Below, one piece after another: positions 22,459-30,325 of a stretch of 64,000 bases of DNA. The translations under genes were made by a program, and so were the position numbers. Each line of letters opens with the position of its first letter. The stretch's first letter is position 1. The notes under the pieces are model-generated. The model saw only the letters and a list, made by a program, of their open reading frames with translations, had not been told where the DNA came from and did no database searches. Source of the DNA: Streptomyces sp. NBC_01276 (GTDB taxonomy: Bacteria; Actinomycetota; Actinomycetes; Streptomycetales; Streptomycetaceae); NCBI RefSeq assembly GCF_041435355.1, contig NZ_CP108445.1, positions 1 to 64,000 of the forward strand. The letters are read 5' to 3'.

Positions 22459-22695
22459 CTAACCAGACATGTTCCCGGCGCCTGCCGTGACGCGGTTCCG
22501 TGCGGTTCCGTGCGGTTCCATGCGGTTCCGTGCGGTTCCGTGCGGTTCCACGCGGAAGCCTGCTGGATGCCGCGCCGAATGCGTGGCCGGGACAAGTCCG
22601 AGCCGCTTCGCCTTGCGTGGCCGCTCTGCCACACTCCCGTCAGGCAGGGAGAACCAGCCAATCCCGCCGTGGGGTTGGTCGGCGTAGTTAGTCAT
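22459..22695 (-). CDS. Hypothetical protein with decapeptide repeats
   Basis: A 78-residue minus-strand protein (MTNYADQPHGGIGWFSLPDG) with AGGGGGC before the ATG. The first half looks like normal coding sequence. The second half translates the 10-bp tandem array into VEPHGTARNR and MEPHGTARNR. It reads against the mini-ORF cassettes. It could be a genuine small gene whose end has been replaced by repeat DNA. Confidence 0.4.
   Translation of the reverse strand: MTNYADQPHGGIGWFSLPDGSVAERPRKAKRLGLVPATHSARHPAGFRVEPHGTARNRMEPHGTARNRVTAGAGNMSG
22489..22554. repeat. 10-bp tandem repeat (GCGGTTCCRT), about six and a half copies
   Basis: The unit GCGGTTCC(G/A)(T/C) repeats with strict 10-bp period. 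One position alternates between G and A. Because 10 is not a multiple of 3, all frames are used in turn and the peptide repeats every 10 residues. Confidence 0.85.
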
Positions 22696-22825
22696 GGTTG
22701 CCCCCTGGTTAGCCACAGTTCGCCGTCCGACCAGAACAGATCGGCTCCACAAGGGAATCCATCAGCGCAAACAGCGCTCATGGCGGGTTCCGGAGGAGCT
22801 GTTCGACCCGGTTCAGCGCCACGCT

Positions 22826-22893
22826 CTACTCTCCATTCAGCAGGCCGAATCCGGCCGATCCACCGCTAGGCCGCCATGGAAAGGATCTTCGTC
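22826..22893 (+). promoter_or_regulatory. Mini-ORF cassette 3 promoter/leader
   Basis: CTACTCTCC at 22826-22834, the palindrome GGCCGAATCCGGCC (22842-22855, one mismatch) and GGAAAGGATCTTCGTC before the GTG at 22894. The spacing from box to start is 59 bases, against 62, 66 and 63 in the others. Confidence 0.55.
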
Positions 22894-22980
22894 GTGCCCG
22901 AAACCTGCTCCGTGTGTGGCGGCGACCGCCCGAGGTCGCGATCTGGTCATCCCCTACTGCGGCGGCTTAGAGCGTTCTAG
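22894..22980 (+). CDS. Cassette 3: Cys-motif micropeptide (28 aa)
   Basis: A 28-residue frame beginning MPETCSVCGGDRPRSRSG, with a CxxC pair and a basic tail, ending in a TAG within the AGCGTTCTAG repeat. Its start, leader and Shine-Dalgarno match the other cassettes. It could be a truncated version of the zinc-finger-like product of cassette 4. Very short, so expression is uncertain. Confidence 0.35.
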   Translation: MPETCSVCGGDRPRSRSGHPLLRRLRAF

Positions 22981-23015
22981 AGCGTTCTCGACCTATCTCG
23001 ACCCTGCTCTACCTC
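22968..23015. repeat. 10-bp phased repeats upstream of cassette 4
   Basis: TAGAGCGTTC occurs twice in tandem (22968-22987), overlapping a related ladder of TCTCGACCTA, TCTCGACCCT and GCTCTACCTC, all with 10-bp period. The array ends 87 bp upstream of the TACTCT box of cassette 4. Confidence 0.65.
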
Positions 23016-23100
23016 GCGGTGCCTGGAACTGCCTTTCACCTGCGACAACGCGCCTGTGTCGGCTTTTGCACATGGCCGTCGCCAGGTCCAGTCGGCGCTC

Positions 23101-23172
23101 CTACTCTCCAAACACACCCCGGTTCTCGGGGACGTACCTCTTCAACCTGCCTTCGACGAAGGGAACTTCGCC
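23101..23172 (+). promoter_or_regulatory. Mini-ORF cassette 4 promoter/leader
   Basis: CTACTCTCC at 23101-23109. The hairpin here is CCCCGGTTCTCGGGG (23117-23131), a different sequence with the same symmetry and position as the GGATCC palindrome of cassettes 1-3. CGAAGGGAACTTCGCC precedes the ATG at 23173. Confidence 0.55.
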
Positions 23173-23406
23173 ATGCCCTCTTGGCTGCGTATCGCCTGCC
23201 CTGCCTGCCGTCGCTCCGTCGCCGTGAGCCCGGACACCCGTCACCTGGCCCGGCACGACCCGCCGGGCCCCCAGAACCGCCGCCACGGCCTTCCACCGAT
23301 CTCCTGCATCGCCTCAGGTCGCCTCATCCCGACGGGTTCGGATCTGCTGCTGCCGATGTTCGAGGACGCCGAACCAACAGGCGACGAGGAACTCCAGCTC
23401 TTCTGA
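23173..23406 (+). CDS. Cassette 4: zinc-finger-like small protein (77 aa)
   Basis: A 77-residue protein, MPSWLRIACPACRRSVAVSP, then HLARHDPPGPQNRRHG and ISCIASG. The CPAC pair with nearby His and Cys residues suggests a zinc-binding fold. The tail is acidic (MFEDAEPTGDEELQLF). It is the most complete product of the four look-alike cassettes and starts at the same place relative to the conserved leader. Function unknown; DNA or protein binding is possible. Confidence 0.6.
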   Translation: MPSWLRIACPACRRSVAVSPDTRHLARHDPPGPQNRRHGLPPISCIASGRLIPTGSDLLLPMFEDAEPTGDEELQLF

Positions 23407-23484
23407 TCAGTCGCACGGCCAGTACCCGAGGCCGGGGCGAGGCGGGATTCGGTACGCGCACCGAGAACGCAAAGCCAGCGCCGT

Positions 23485-23778
23485 GTGCAGCGGCGCGGGC
23501 TGTACGACGTGCTCTCCGGGCAGCCCGCCGCCGACAGCGGCTTCGAGGGATTCAACGACCTACGCCTGATCGAGATCCTGAAGAACCTCACCGAGGAAGA
23601 GCGCGTGGTGGCCATCGCACGCAGCCGTCCAGGGGTCGCAAGCTGGCCCGAAGCCGCTCGAATCGCCGGCTTCCTGAAGCCGGAGAAGGTCGGCGAGCAA
23701 GTCCGCCGGAAGGTGAAGCGGCTTGCCAATCAGCTCACCGGCCGCGAGACCGAGGATGGTACTGGGAGCGGCCGGTGA
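23485..23778 (+). CDS. Hypothetical HTH-like small protein (97 aa)
   Basis: A 97-residue protein. LRLIEILKNLTEEERVVAIA followed by WPEAARIAGFLKPEKVGEQV, then RRKVKRLANQL, resembles a sigma-region-4-type or other HTH that ends in a basic helix. The start is uncertain: the GTG at 23485 lacks a clear ribosome-binding site and lies close to GTG alternatives. It precedes the DUF3846-like gene by 56 bases. Role unknown. Confidence 0.5.
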   Translation: MQRRGLYDVLSGQPAADSGFEGFNDLRLIEILKNLTEEERVVAIARSRPGVASWPEAARIAGFLKPEKVGEQVRRKVKRLANQLTGRETEDGTGSGR

Positions 23779-23834
23779 GCGCCGCAGATGACGAATCCCG
23801 CCAGCTGAGGGACTCAGGCAAAGGAGTTGTTGAC

Positions 23835-24281
23835 ATGGAGGTCACCGTGGGGACAGCGCTACGGATCGACGTAGATGGGGCGGTCGTCGTACTGCCGTGG
23901 GCGGATGACGATGCAGCATGCTCGGCTCAGGTGAGGGAGGTGGTTGGCGGCCCTGCGGACCGGGCGATCTACCACCGGAAGGCGCACCTTCATGTGCACG
24001 GCAATGGGGCAGCTGAGGGGCTGCCCATGAACCTGGCTGCCTGGGTGCTGGCGTCGCAGTGGCGGGGGATGGAGATCTCGTACGGCTTCTACGGGCCGGT
24101 GCTGGTGACGGGACCTGATCGGTCTGCTCTCCCTGAGGGGATGGCCGCGGAGGTGCGCGCGGTGTGTGCGGCAGTCGCCGAGGTGCGACTGGAGTGGATG
24201 ACCCGGCCGCCGGCAGGGGAGGCCGCGGCCCGTGCGGAGGTTCTGGCTGCTGCCCGGCATGCGGTAGCGGCGTTGATCTGA
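23835..24281 (+). CDS. DUF3846-like protein
   Basis: A 148-residue protein. The pattern ALRIDVDGAVVVLPW, then GLPMNLAAWVLASQWRGMEI and YGFYGPVLVTGPD is like DUF3846 and like the protein at 3374-3769. The C-terminal third is helical. AAGGAG nine bases before the ATG is clear. Function unknown. A strong terminator follows. Confidence 0.6.
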   Translation: MEVTVGTALRIDVDGAVVVLPWADDDAACSAQVREVVGGPADRAIYHRKAHLHVHGNGAAEGLPMNLAAWVLASQWRGMEISYGFYGPVLVTGPDRSALPEGMAAEVRAVCAAVAEVRLEWMTRPPAGEAAARAEVLAAARHAVAALI

Positions 24282-24298
24282 TCTCTTCCGAGCCTGTT

Positions 24299-24326
24299 GT
24301 GGGGGCCTGCGTCGGCAGGCCCCCAC
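24299..24326. terminator. Bidirectional terminator between convergent genes
   Basis: GTGGGGGCCTGC and GCAGGCCCCCAC form a perfect 12-bp stem with the four-base loop GTCG. It separates the rightward DUF3846-like gene from the long leftward Tad-like operon. Confidence 0.85.
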
Positions 24327-24343
24327 GTGCATGTCGTGACGGG

Positions 24344-27300
24344 TCAGGGAGTTTTGGTGAGGGCGGCGCGGGGTGTGAGGACGCGGTCGATCGTGTCTTC
24401 GGTGGGGCCGTCGAGGGTGATGTCGTAGGTGCGGGCCATCTGCTGGAGGCGGGCGACCGTTTTGCGGATGGCGTGGTGGTTGTCGGCGGCCCATTCGATG
24501 TGCAGGAGGTCGCGGTAGAGGACCTCGGAGGTTTCCTCGATGTCGAGGGCGTGGAGGACGGTGCGGCGGGCGGCGTCGAGGTCGGGGGTGTCGCCGTCGG
24601 TGTGCCAGCGGGCGAGGGTGTGGGCGGTGTCGGTGATCCGGGACAGCATTTCCTGGGTGACGGCGTCGGCCCAGGGCAGGGTGCGGCCGTCGAAGGGCTT
24701 TCCGCGTACGAGGGCCATGGCCGCTTCGAGGTAGGCGATGCCGGTCTGCGGGCCGGCTGCGAGTCCGTGGGAGGCCAGGTCCTGGAATTCCTGCCAGTCG
24801 GAGGTAACCGAGGGGTGGAAGGTGTAGGCGCCGTTCTTGGGCCGGGGCAGCAGGGGGAGCCCGTCCGGGGTGGTGCCGATTTCGGCGCGGAGTTCGGAGA
24901 GGCGTGACTGCAGGGTGCGGACCGACCAGGGGGTGACGGGGTCGATGGCCGTGCACAGATAGTCGGCGCTGCGTCCGGGGCGGAGGTGGATGAGGGCGGC
25001 GACGGCGGTGGTGCGTGGTGCGTGGGCGGATCCCGTACCGCCGGTGATGCGCAGCGTGCCGAGCATGTCGATACGGACCGAGTCGGCGGTGGCCTCGGCT
25101 CCGGCCGGGCCCGGCTGCGGGCGTGTACCGGGGTTGTGGCCGGCTGTCTGCTGGAGGAGCGGCGCGGGCACGGGCGCGGCGGCTGGGCTCTGCTCCCTTT
25201 CCTCACGGCCACCGGTGTCACCGGCGGCAGCGTCGTCCTCGGCCTTGGCTTCGGAGTCCGCGGTGTCGGTGGTGGCTGTTCCTGTGGGGCTGGCGAGGAG
25301 TGAGGGGAATGGGTTGCCCGGGTCCTGGGCGTCGTCGCTGGTGACGTGCACGCTTAGGGGCAGCCCCGAGGCGGCCGGCTGCTGGTGGCTCTCGGCGAAC
25401 TCCCATGCCCCGGTGGCCGGCTCGGCGTCCTGGACGGCGACCTGCAGGGCGTGGACGTACTGCCGGTACTGCTCGTCGCTCACGCGCTGCAGGGTGACCG
25501 GTGTCTCCAGCGAGGCCAGGACGCCGTCCTGGTCGCGTGCGGCGTCGAGGATCTCCGCGTGCGGGAACACCAGGCGGGCATGGGGGGTGGCGGGCAGGAC
25601 GACAGCAGTCTTCAGGTCGCGGGCGGAGGCGATGGCGTCGGCGAGGAGGGCGAGGTCCTGCTCGGTGTGGTCGCCAGCGCCGATCATCAGCCAGGGCAGG
25701 ACCTGCTCCCCGGACTGGTGGGCTTCCACGAGGAGTTCACCGAGGTCGGTGGCGACGGCCGCCAGGTGGGGCATGGTGCGGATCCGGCCCTGCGGGAGGA
25801 GTCCGGACAGGCGGCTGCCGAGTCCGGCGGTCAGGATCTCTGCATAGTCGGTCCACCCGCTCGTCCCGAGCTCCAGGGCCAGGGCGCGGGCGACTTCGAG
25901 GACCTCCTCGGGGCTGCCGTCCAGAAGCAGGATCCGGCAGGTGGTGAGGTCGGCCAGCAGCAGACCGGTGTCGTCGGCGCCGAGCGTGACCAGGCCGGGA
26001 TACGGGGCGTGGACGTCGGCGAGGTCGTCGGCGCGGGGGAGGACGGCCTCGTTGTCGAGGACCCAGGTGCGGCTGTCCGGGCCGGCGGTGAACGGGGTGA
26101 CAGGGTCGGCGGGTTCGTCCAGCAGCAGCGCCACGCCCTCGGCGGAGAGCCGTGCGCCGCGCAGCGCGGGCAGATCCCTGTGGTCGGCGGCGGCATGGTG
26201 GGCGAGGGCGCGCAGGACGCGGTCGAGGAGCTCTACGCCCTCTGGTTCGGCGACCGCGGCGAGAACCTGCTCGACGTTGGTGGGATCGTCGTCCTGGGCG
26301 ATGGTCTCGCCCGCGCGGCGGGCCCGCTGCTGCAGGATCCGCCGTACTCCGAGCGCTCCGGCGAGGGAGGCGGCGAGCAGCGTACCGATCCCGGCGACCA
26401 GCGCCCAGTTCACCCGGTGCGAGGTCGCGGCGCCCTCGGCTGTGTCCGGCGCCGCGGTGGTGGCGGCTGTGGTGGCCGGGGAGGCGGCCGGGCTGGCCGC
26501 GGATGGCGGCGTGGCCTGCTTGGGGACCTGGCCGGGGTTCGGGCTGGCGGTGGGGGCCAGCGTCGTGGTGTTCGCGGTTGCCGGGCTCGGTGCCGAAGCG
26601 ATCGCCGTGGGGCCGGGGGTGGGTGTCACCGCCGACGGGGTGGCGGGCTTGACGGTGGGAGCGGGTGACGCCGGTGCAGCGGGCGGGGTGGTGTCGTTGC
26701 CGGACGGGAACTGCGGCGATGCAGGAGTGAGAGCCGGGGGGAGGGTGAGTTGCTGGCCGGGGTAGATCAGGTTCGGGTCGGTGAACGTCCCGCCGCCGGG
26801 CAGAGGCGTGCCCTTGTTCAGCTCGAACACCTCTGGGTACCGGTCGGGGCTGCCGAGGTGCTCGTGGGCGATGGAGGAGAGGCTCTCTCCCGCGCGGACG
26901 GTGTACTGCGTCCCTGCGGCTTCAGTGGCGACAGCGTTGCCGTGCTCGCCCTGGGCGCGGAGGTTTGTGGGCGCGGGTAGGGCGGCATCGCGGGGGAGGG
27001 TGAGGACCCATCCAGGCTGGATCGGCTGGTCGGCACGGAAGACCGCACCGTCGGCCATCACGTGGCCCTCGTTGAGGGCGGCGATCTCCTCCCACCGCGA
27101 TCCGTTCCCCATCGCGGTCTCGGCGATCGACCACAGGCTCTCGGCCGGCCGGACATCCCGCACCGTGTGCGTCACCACCCCGGCCCCCGCGCTCTCGGCC
27201 GCTGCGGCACCCGCGGCCGTGGCCGCGTTGGCGTCCGTGCCGGGTACGGGGGTCGCGCTGGCACTCACCGGCGCGGCCTGGGCGGGTGCGGCGGGCACAG

Positions 27301-27706
27301 CAAGGGCAGTTCCGGCGGGCAGGGCCAGCAGGACGGCCCCGACCAGCGTTGCGGCGGCCCGCTGCCCTACCAGGCCCCGGATGTGCGGGGCGCTGCGGCC
27401 GCGCAGCTGGGCGGGGATCTCCAGCAGGACCGCGATGGCGAACAGGCCCCAGCCGATCCAGCCGGCGGCGGCGAGGAGCAGCAGGAAGACCTGTCCGGAG
27501 TCGTCGGTGGACAGCAGGTTCGCCAGTGCGGTGGTGCCGGGCGGTCCTACCTGGGTGGTGGCCCACCACAGCAGGATCGGCAGGCCGGCCAGGAGGGCGG
27601 CGAGGATGGTCAGGGAGAGCAGGCCGCGCACGAGGGCGGCCGCCGTCTGGGCGCGCCCGCGCCCGGGGCGGGGCCGGGGGGCGGGGCCGGGGGTGGGCTG
27701 GCTCAT
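24344..27706 (-). CDS. LysM-BTAD membrane protein of the Tad-like locus
   Basis: A 1,120-residue protein. Three membrane helices lie at about 28-48, 72-95 and 118-136. Two LysM peptidoglycan-binding modules follow (about 179-237, TVRDVRPAESLWSIAETAMG; and 267-323, YTVRAGESLSSIAHEHLG). A Pro/Thr-rich linker, a fourth helix at about 433-455, a large cytoplasmic region and a C-terminal bacterial transcriptional activator domain (BTAD, about residues 870-1115) come next. Proteins of this plan often accompany TadE/TadC genes in actinobacteria. It may couple wall sensing to the pilus system. It is the last gene of the leftward operon. Confidence 0.8.
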   Translation of the reverse strand: MSQPTPGPAPRPRPGRGRAQTAAALVRGLLSLTILAALLAGLPILLWWATTQVGPPGTTALANLLSTDDSGQVFLLLLAAAGWIGWGLFAIAVLLEIPAQLRGRSAPHIRGLVGQRAAATLVGAVLLALPAGTALAVPAAPAQAAPVSASATPVPGTDANAATAAGAAAAESAGAGVVTHTVRDVRPAESLWSIAETAMGNGSRWEEIAALNEGHVMADGAVFRADQPIQPGWVLTLPRDAALPAPTNLRAQGEHGNAVATEAAGTQYTVRAGESLSSIAHEHLGSPDRYPEVFELNKGTPLPGGGTFTDPNLIYPGQQLTLPPALTPASPQFPSGNDTTPPAAPASPAPTVKPATPSAVTPTPGPTAIASAPSPATANTTTLAPTASPNPGQVPKQATPPSAASPAASPATTAATTAAPDTAEGAATSHRVNWALVAGIGTLLAASLAGALGVRRILQQRARRAGETIAQDDDPTNVEQVLAAVAEPEGVELLDRVLRALAHHAAADHRDLPALRGARLSAEGVALLLDEPADPVTPFTAGPDSRTWVLDNEAVLPRADDLADVHAPYPGLVTLGADDTGLLLADLTTCRILLLDGSPEEVLEVARALALELGTSGWTDYAEILTAGLGSRLSGLLPQGRIRTMPHLAAVATDLGELLVEAHQSGEQVLPWLMIGAGDHTEQDLALLADAIASARDLKTAVVLPATPHARLVFPHAEILDAARDQDGVLASLETPVTLQRVSDEQYRQYVHALQVAVQDAEPATGAWEFAESHQQPAASGLPLSVHVTSDDAQDPGNPFPSLLASPTGTATTDTADSEAKAEDDAAAGDTGGREEREQSPAAAPVPAPLLQQTAGHNPGTRPQPGPAGAEATADSVRIDMLGTLRITGGTGSAHAPRTTAVAALIHLRPGRSADYLCTAIDPVTPWSVRTLQSRLSELRAEIGTTPDGLPLLPRPKNGAYTFHPSVTSDWQEFQDLASHGLAAGPQTGIAYLEAAMALVRGKPFDGRTLPWADAVTQEMLSRITDTAHTLARWHTDGDTPDLDAARRTVLHALDIEETSEVLYRDLLHIEWAADNHHAIRKTVARLQQMARTYDITLDGPTEDTIDRVLTPRAALTKTP

Positions 27707-27737
27707 GGGCGGGTCCTTCGTGCGCGGGCGAAGCGGG

Positions 27738-28238
27738 CTACTGGGGTTGGGTGATGCCGTGCAGGAGGCGGGCGGTGCCGTGGCCGGTCACGTTCATGGA
27801 CCCGATCCCGGCGACCGCGAGGAATTTCGTGTTGTAGGTGTCGTGGACGGTCACGGTGAGCTCGGTTCCGTCCCCGGACAGGGCAGTGCTGCCGCGGGTG
27901 CCGGCGCGTGCGAGGTAGGCCTGGGCTGCGGCCTGCGCGGCCGCGGGGTCGGCACGGACCTGCTGGCCGGTGATCGCGGCGGCGGGGTCGATGGCCTGCC
28001 CTGCGGCGCGGGCGGCCTCCATGGCGATGGCGTCGGCGCGTTCGGTGGCGCGGAGTTTCCCGCTGCCGTCGATGGCCAGGCCGATGATGCCCAGCAGGGC
28101 CACGGTGACGATCGCGGTATAGATCGCGATGCCGCCTTCGTCGTCGCGCAGGCTCCGCCGTACCCGCCGCCGCGGTGCGGCGGGGGCCGGGGACAGGCCG
28201 GGGGCGGGCGGGGCGGTGGCGGGGTCCGGTGTGGGCAT
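27738..28238 (-). CDS. TadG/TadE-like pseudopilin
   Basis: A 166-residue protein. A polar leader is followed by DDEGGIAIYTAIVTVALLGI, a single membrane helix preceded by Gly and Glu as in TadE/TadG and Flp-type pseudopilins. The C-terminal part is extracytoplasmic (beta-rich, VTVHDTYNTKFLAVAGIG). It likely forms part of a Tad-like fibre or its membrane base. Follows two related genes in the same direction. Confidence 0.7.
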   Translation of the reverse strand: MPTPDPATAPPAPGLSPAPAAPRRRVRRSLRDDEGGIAIYTAIVTVALLGIIGLAIDGSGKLRATERADAIAMEAARAAGQAIDPAAAITGQQVRADPAAAQAAAQAYLARAGTRGSTALSGDGTELTVTVHDTYNTKFLAVAGIGSMNVTGHGTARLLHGITQPQ

Positions 28239-28242
28239 GTGG

Positions 28243-28719
28243 TTATCCCTCCCGGGAGCGGTAGGCGTCCACTACCGAGGTGAAAGTGCTGGTCAGTGTC
28301 TTGGATCCGGGGATGCCGGGGATCAGTAGGTCGGACAGGGGCACGGTGCAGGAGATGGTGACTGTCACGGTGCCGACGTCGCCGAGCGGTACGGCCAGCC
28401 CGGAGGCGTCGACGCTGGTGTGGGTCGAGGTGCAGTGGATGCCCTGGTCGGCGAGGGAGCGCGCGGCAGCTCCGGATGCTTCGGCTTGGGCGCCTGAGTA
28501 GGTGCGGGAGATGGAGGCGGCGCGGGCGGCGTCCTCGGCGGCGGCGTCGATCTTCGCGCCGGAGGTGACGATGCGTCCGCCCGCGATGGCCAGGCAGAGC
28601 AGCATCAGCAGCAGCGGGGTGACGATCGCGGCCGCGATGGACTCGCTGCCCCGGTCCTCGCGCAGCCGTGTGCCCAGGCGGCTCCAGCTCGTGGTGGCCG
28701 GCGGCAGGTGGTGGGTCAT
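28243..28719 (-). CDS. TadE-like protein
   Basis: A 158-residue protein with a cytoplasmic leader, then RGSESIAAAIVTPLLLMLLC, the TadE-type Glu followed by a membrane helix, then an extracellular domain with two Cys. The ATG at 28719 overlaps the stop of the upstream TadE-like gene (ATGA); a GTG four codons earlier is possible. One of three related pseudopilins in a row. Confidence 0.75.
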   Translation of the reverse strand: MTHHLPPATTSWSRLGTRLREDRGSESIAAAIVTPLLLMLLCLAIAGGRIVTSGAKIDAAAEDAARAASISRTYSGAQAEASGAAARSLADQGIHCTSTHTSVDASGLAVPLGDVGTVTVTISCTVPLSDLLIPGIPGSKTLTSTFTSVVDAYRSREG

Positions 28720-29174
28720 GGGGTTGTCCACCGTTCGCGTGGGGCACCGGCCGACTGGGACACGCTCAGTCCGGACAGGCCCGGAATCAGTGAGGGGGCT
28801 TGTCCGGTGACGGTGACGCGGACCTCGGTGGCGGTGCTGCCCGAGGTGCTGACCGTGGCCTGCCCGAGGCTGTCACCGGCGATGCGGTCCAGGGTTTCCC
28901 GGGCTCGGGCCGCGCCCGCGCCTTCCGGGGCCTGGTAGGTGCGGGCTGCGGCGACCCCTTCACGGGCGGCGGTGAGCGCGATGTTCCGGGCGAAGACCCA
29001 CATGGACGCCTGGACCACAGCGACGGTGATCAGGATGACGAACGGGAACACGATCGCCATCTGGATCGATGCCTCCCCCCGGTCCCAGGGGCGCCGGACT
29101 CGGCCCTCGGCCCGTTCCGGATCCGCCTGCCCCGCCTCGGCCTTCTGCGAGTCATTGCCCGCCGTGCTCTTCAC
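28716..29174 (-). CDS. TadE-like protein
   Basis: A 152-residue protein. RGEASIQMAIVFPFVILITV is a textbook TadE N-terminal segment. The outer domain has TYQAPEGAGAARARETLDRI and a C-terminal region. The ATG start is followed by a charged leader (MKSTAGNDSQKAEAGQ). Part of the leftward Tad-like operon. Confidence 0.75.
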   Translation of the reverse strand: MKSTAGNDSQKAEAGQADPERAEGRVRRPWDRGEASIQMAIVFPFVILITVAVVQASMWVFARNIALTAAREGVAAARTYQAPEGAGAARARETLDRIAGDSLGQATVSTSGSTATEVRVTVTGQAPSLIPGLSGLSVSQSAGAPRERWTTP

Positions 29175-29213
29175 CGCATCCCCTTCGCCGCCTGCTCGCG
29201 TCCGCCGGGCCTG

Positions 29214-29420
29214 TCAGATCCCGCTGAGCTTGCCCTGGTACTTGACGACGACGACCGCGATCGTCCCGGCGATGGCGAGAGCACCGGCAACGGCAGCAGT
29301 CCAGATGATGATCGTCGTGATGGAGATGTCGCCCCGGTCCTGGTCGCCGCGGCTGTGGGCCTGGATCTTCTCCCAGTGGGCTTTGGCGGCGAGGGACAGG
29401 CGGATGGCCAGCTTCGTCAT
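29214..29420 (-). CDS. Flp-like small pilin subunit
   Basis: A 68-residue protein consisting of a basic amphipathic leader (MTKLAIRLSLAAKAHWEKIQ), a charged RGDQDRGD stretch and one hydrophobic helix (IIIWTAAVAGALAIAGTIAV). Its length and its position between TadC and the TadE-like genes fit an Flp-type pilin or a small inner-membrane subunit. No TadV prepilin peptidase gene is visible in the window. GGGAATC lies upstream of the ATG. Confidence 0.6.
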   Translation of the reverse strand: MTKLAIRLSLAAKAHWEKIQAHSRGDQDRGDISITTIIIWTAAVAGALAIAGTIAVVVVKYQGKLSGI

Positions 29421-29440
29421 GTGGGATTCCCTTGCGTGGG

Positions 29441-30325
29441 TCAGGTGGTGAGCATGCGGATGATGGCGGGGAAGGCGATCAGCAGCATGACCAGGACGGC
29501 GAGGAGCGCGCCGGGGGCGGTCATCTTCTCGCTGTTGGAGTTGGCTTCTGCTGCCTGATCGGCCAGGAGCTCGGTGCGCAGGTTCTTTGCGCGGGAGCGG
29601 AGGGTGGAGTAGACGGAGGCGCCGTCGTCGGCGGACTGCCGCATGATCGCGGCGAGGTCGTCCAGGACGGGCAGGTCGAGTTCTGCGGTCAGACGGGCCA
29701 GGGATTCCCAGTGCGCGACCTTGTCGACCCGGGACTGCGCCAGCGCTCCCCGGATCCGCTGGAAGGCCCAGCCTTCGCCGACCTGGGCGGCCTGTTCCAT
29801 GGCCTGCTCGGCGGAGACGTTCCCGGCCCGGCGCAGCGCGACGAGGTCGAGGTAGGCGGCCATGGCGTGCGCGAACTCGCTGCGGGCGCGTTTGGCTTTG
29901 TCCCGGGTGGCGAGGTCGGGGGCGAACCAGAGCACGACCGCGGCCAGGATCCCGACGATCGCGGGCAGGTAGAGCGGCACGCCGAGGAGCAGCAGCGGGA
30001 TGGTGGACAGCGGTGGCAGCAGCAGCCCTCCGCCGGCCAGGGCGACCTTGGTCAGCATGAACCGGGCGGGGGTGGTGCCGGTCAGGGCGAGGTCCTTGTA
30101 GGGGATCCGTACGCCGGGTACGTCCGTCATCCGCTCGACGAGCCACTGTCCCCACCGCTCGTCGCGGTCGGCGCTCTCGCCGTCGGGGCGCGGGGGCGGT
30201 GCGGGCTGGTTGAGGCGGCGCAGCGCGGGCCCGAGCGCGGGCGCGGGGCGCAGGACTTCGCGGACCAGGAGTGCGCAGCCGGCTCCGATGGCCGCGCCGG
30301 ACAGGATCGCGGCTACCGGCATCAT
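29441..30325 (-). CDS. TadC-like inner-membrane protein (T2SSF)
   Basis: A 294-residue membrane protein. There is one N-terminal helix, a central pair (VALAGGGLLLPPLSTIPLLL, LPAIVGILAAVVLW) and a C-terminal helix (LLAVLVMLLIAFPAII). The cytoplasmic domain has FAHAMAAYLDLVALRRAGNV followed by SAEQAMEQAAQ, the GspF/TadC-type signature. Its ATG overlaps the stop of the TadB gene (ATGA). It would form the platform of the secretion motor with TadB. Confidence 0.8.
   Translation of the reverse strand: MMPVAAILSGAAIGAGCALLVREVLRPAPALGPALRRLNQPAPPPRPDGESADRDERWGQWLVERMTDVPGVRIPYKDLALTGTTPARFMLTKVALAGGGLLLPPLSTIPLLLLGVPLYLPAIVGILAAVVLWFAPDLATRDKAKRARSEFAHAMAAYLDLVALRRAGNVSAEQAMEQAAQVGEGWAFQRIRGALAQSRVDKVAHWESLARLTAELDLPVLDDLAAIMRQSADDGASVYSTLRSRAKNLRTELLADQAAEANSNSEKMTAPGALLAVLVMLLIAFPAIIRMLTT

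Noticed and set aside
27062..28283. Plus-strand frames over the Tad-like operon
   Set aside because: Classic high-GC antisense shadows of the leftward genes, with no starts or coding features.
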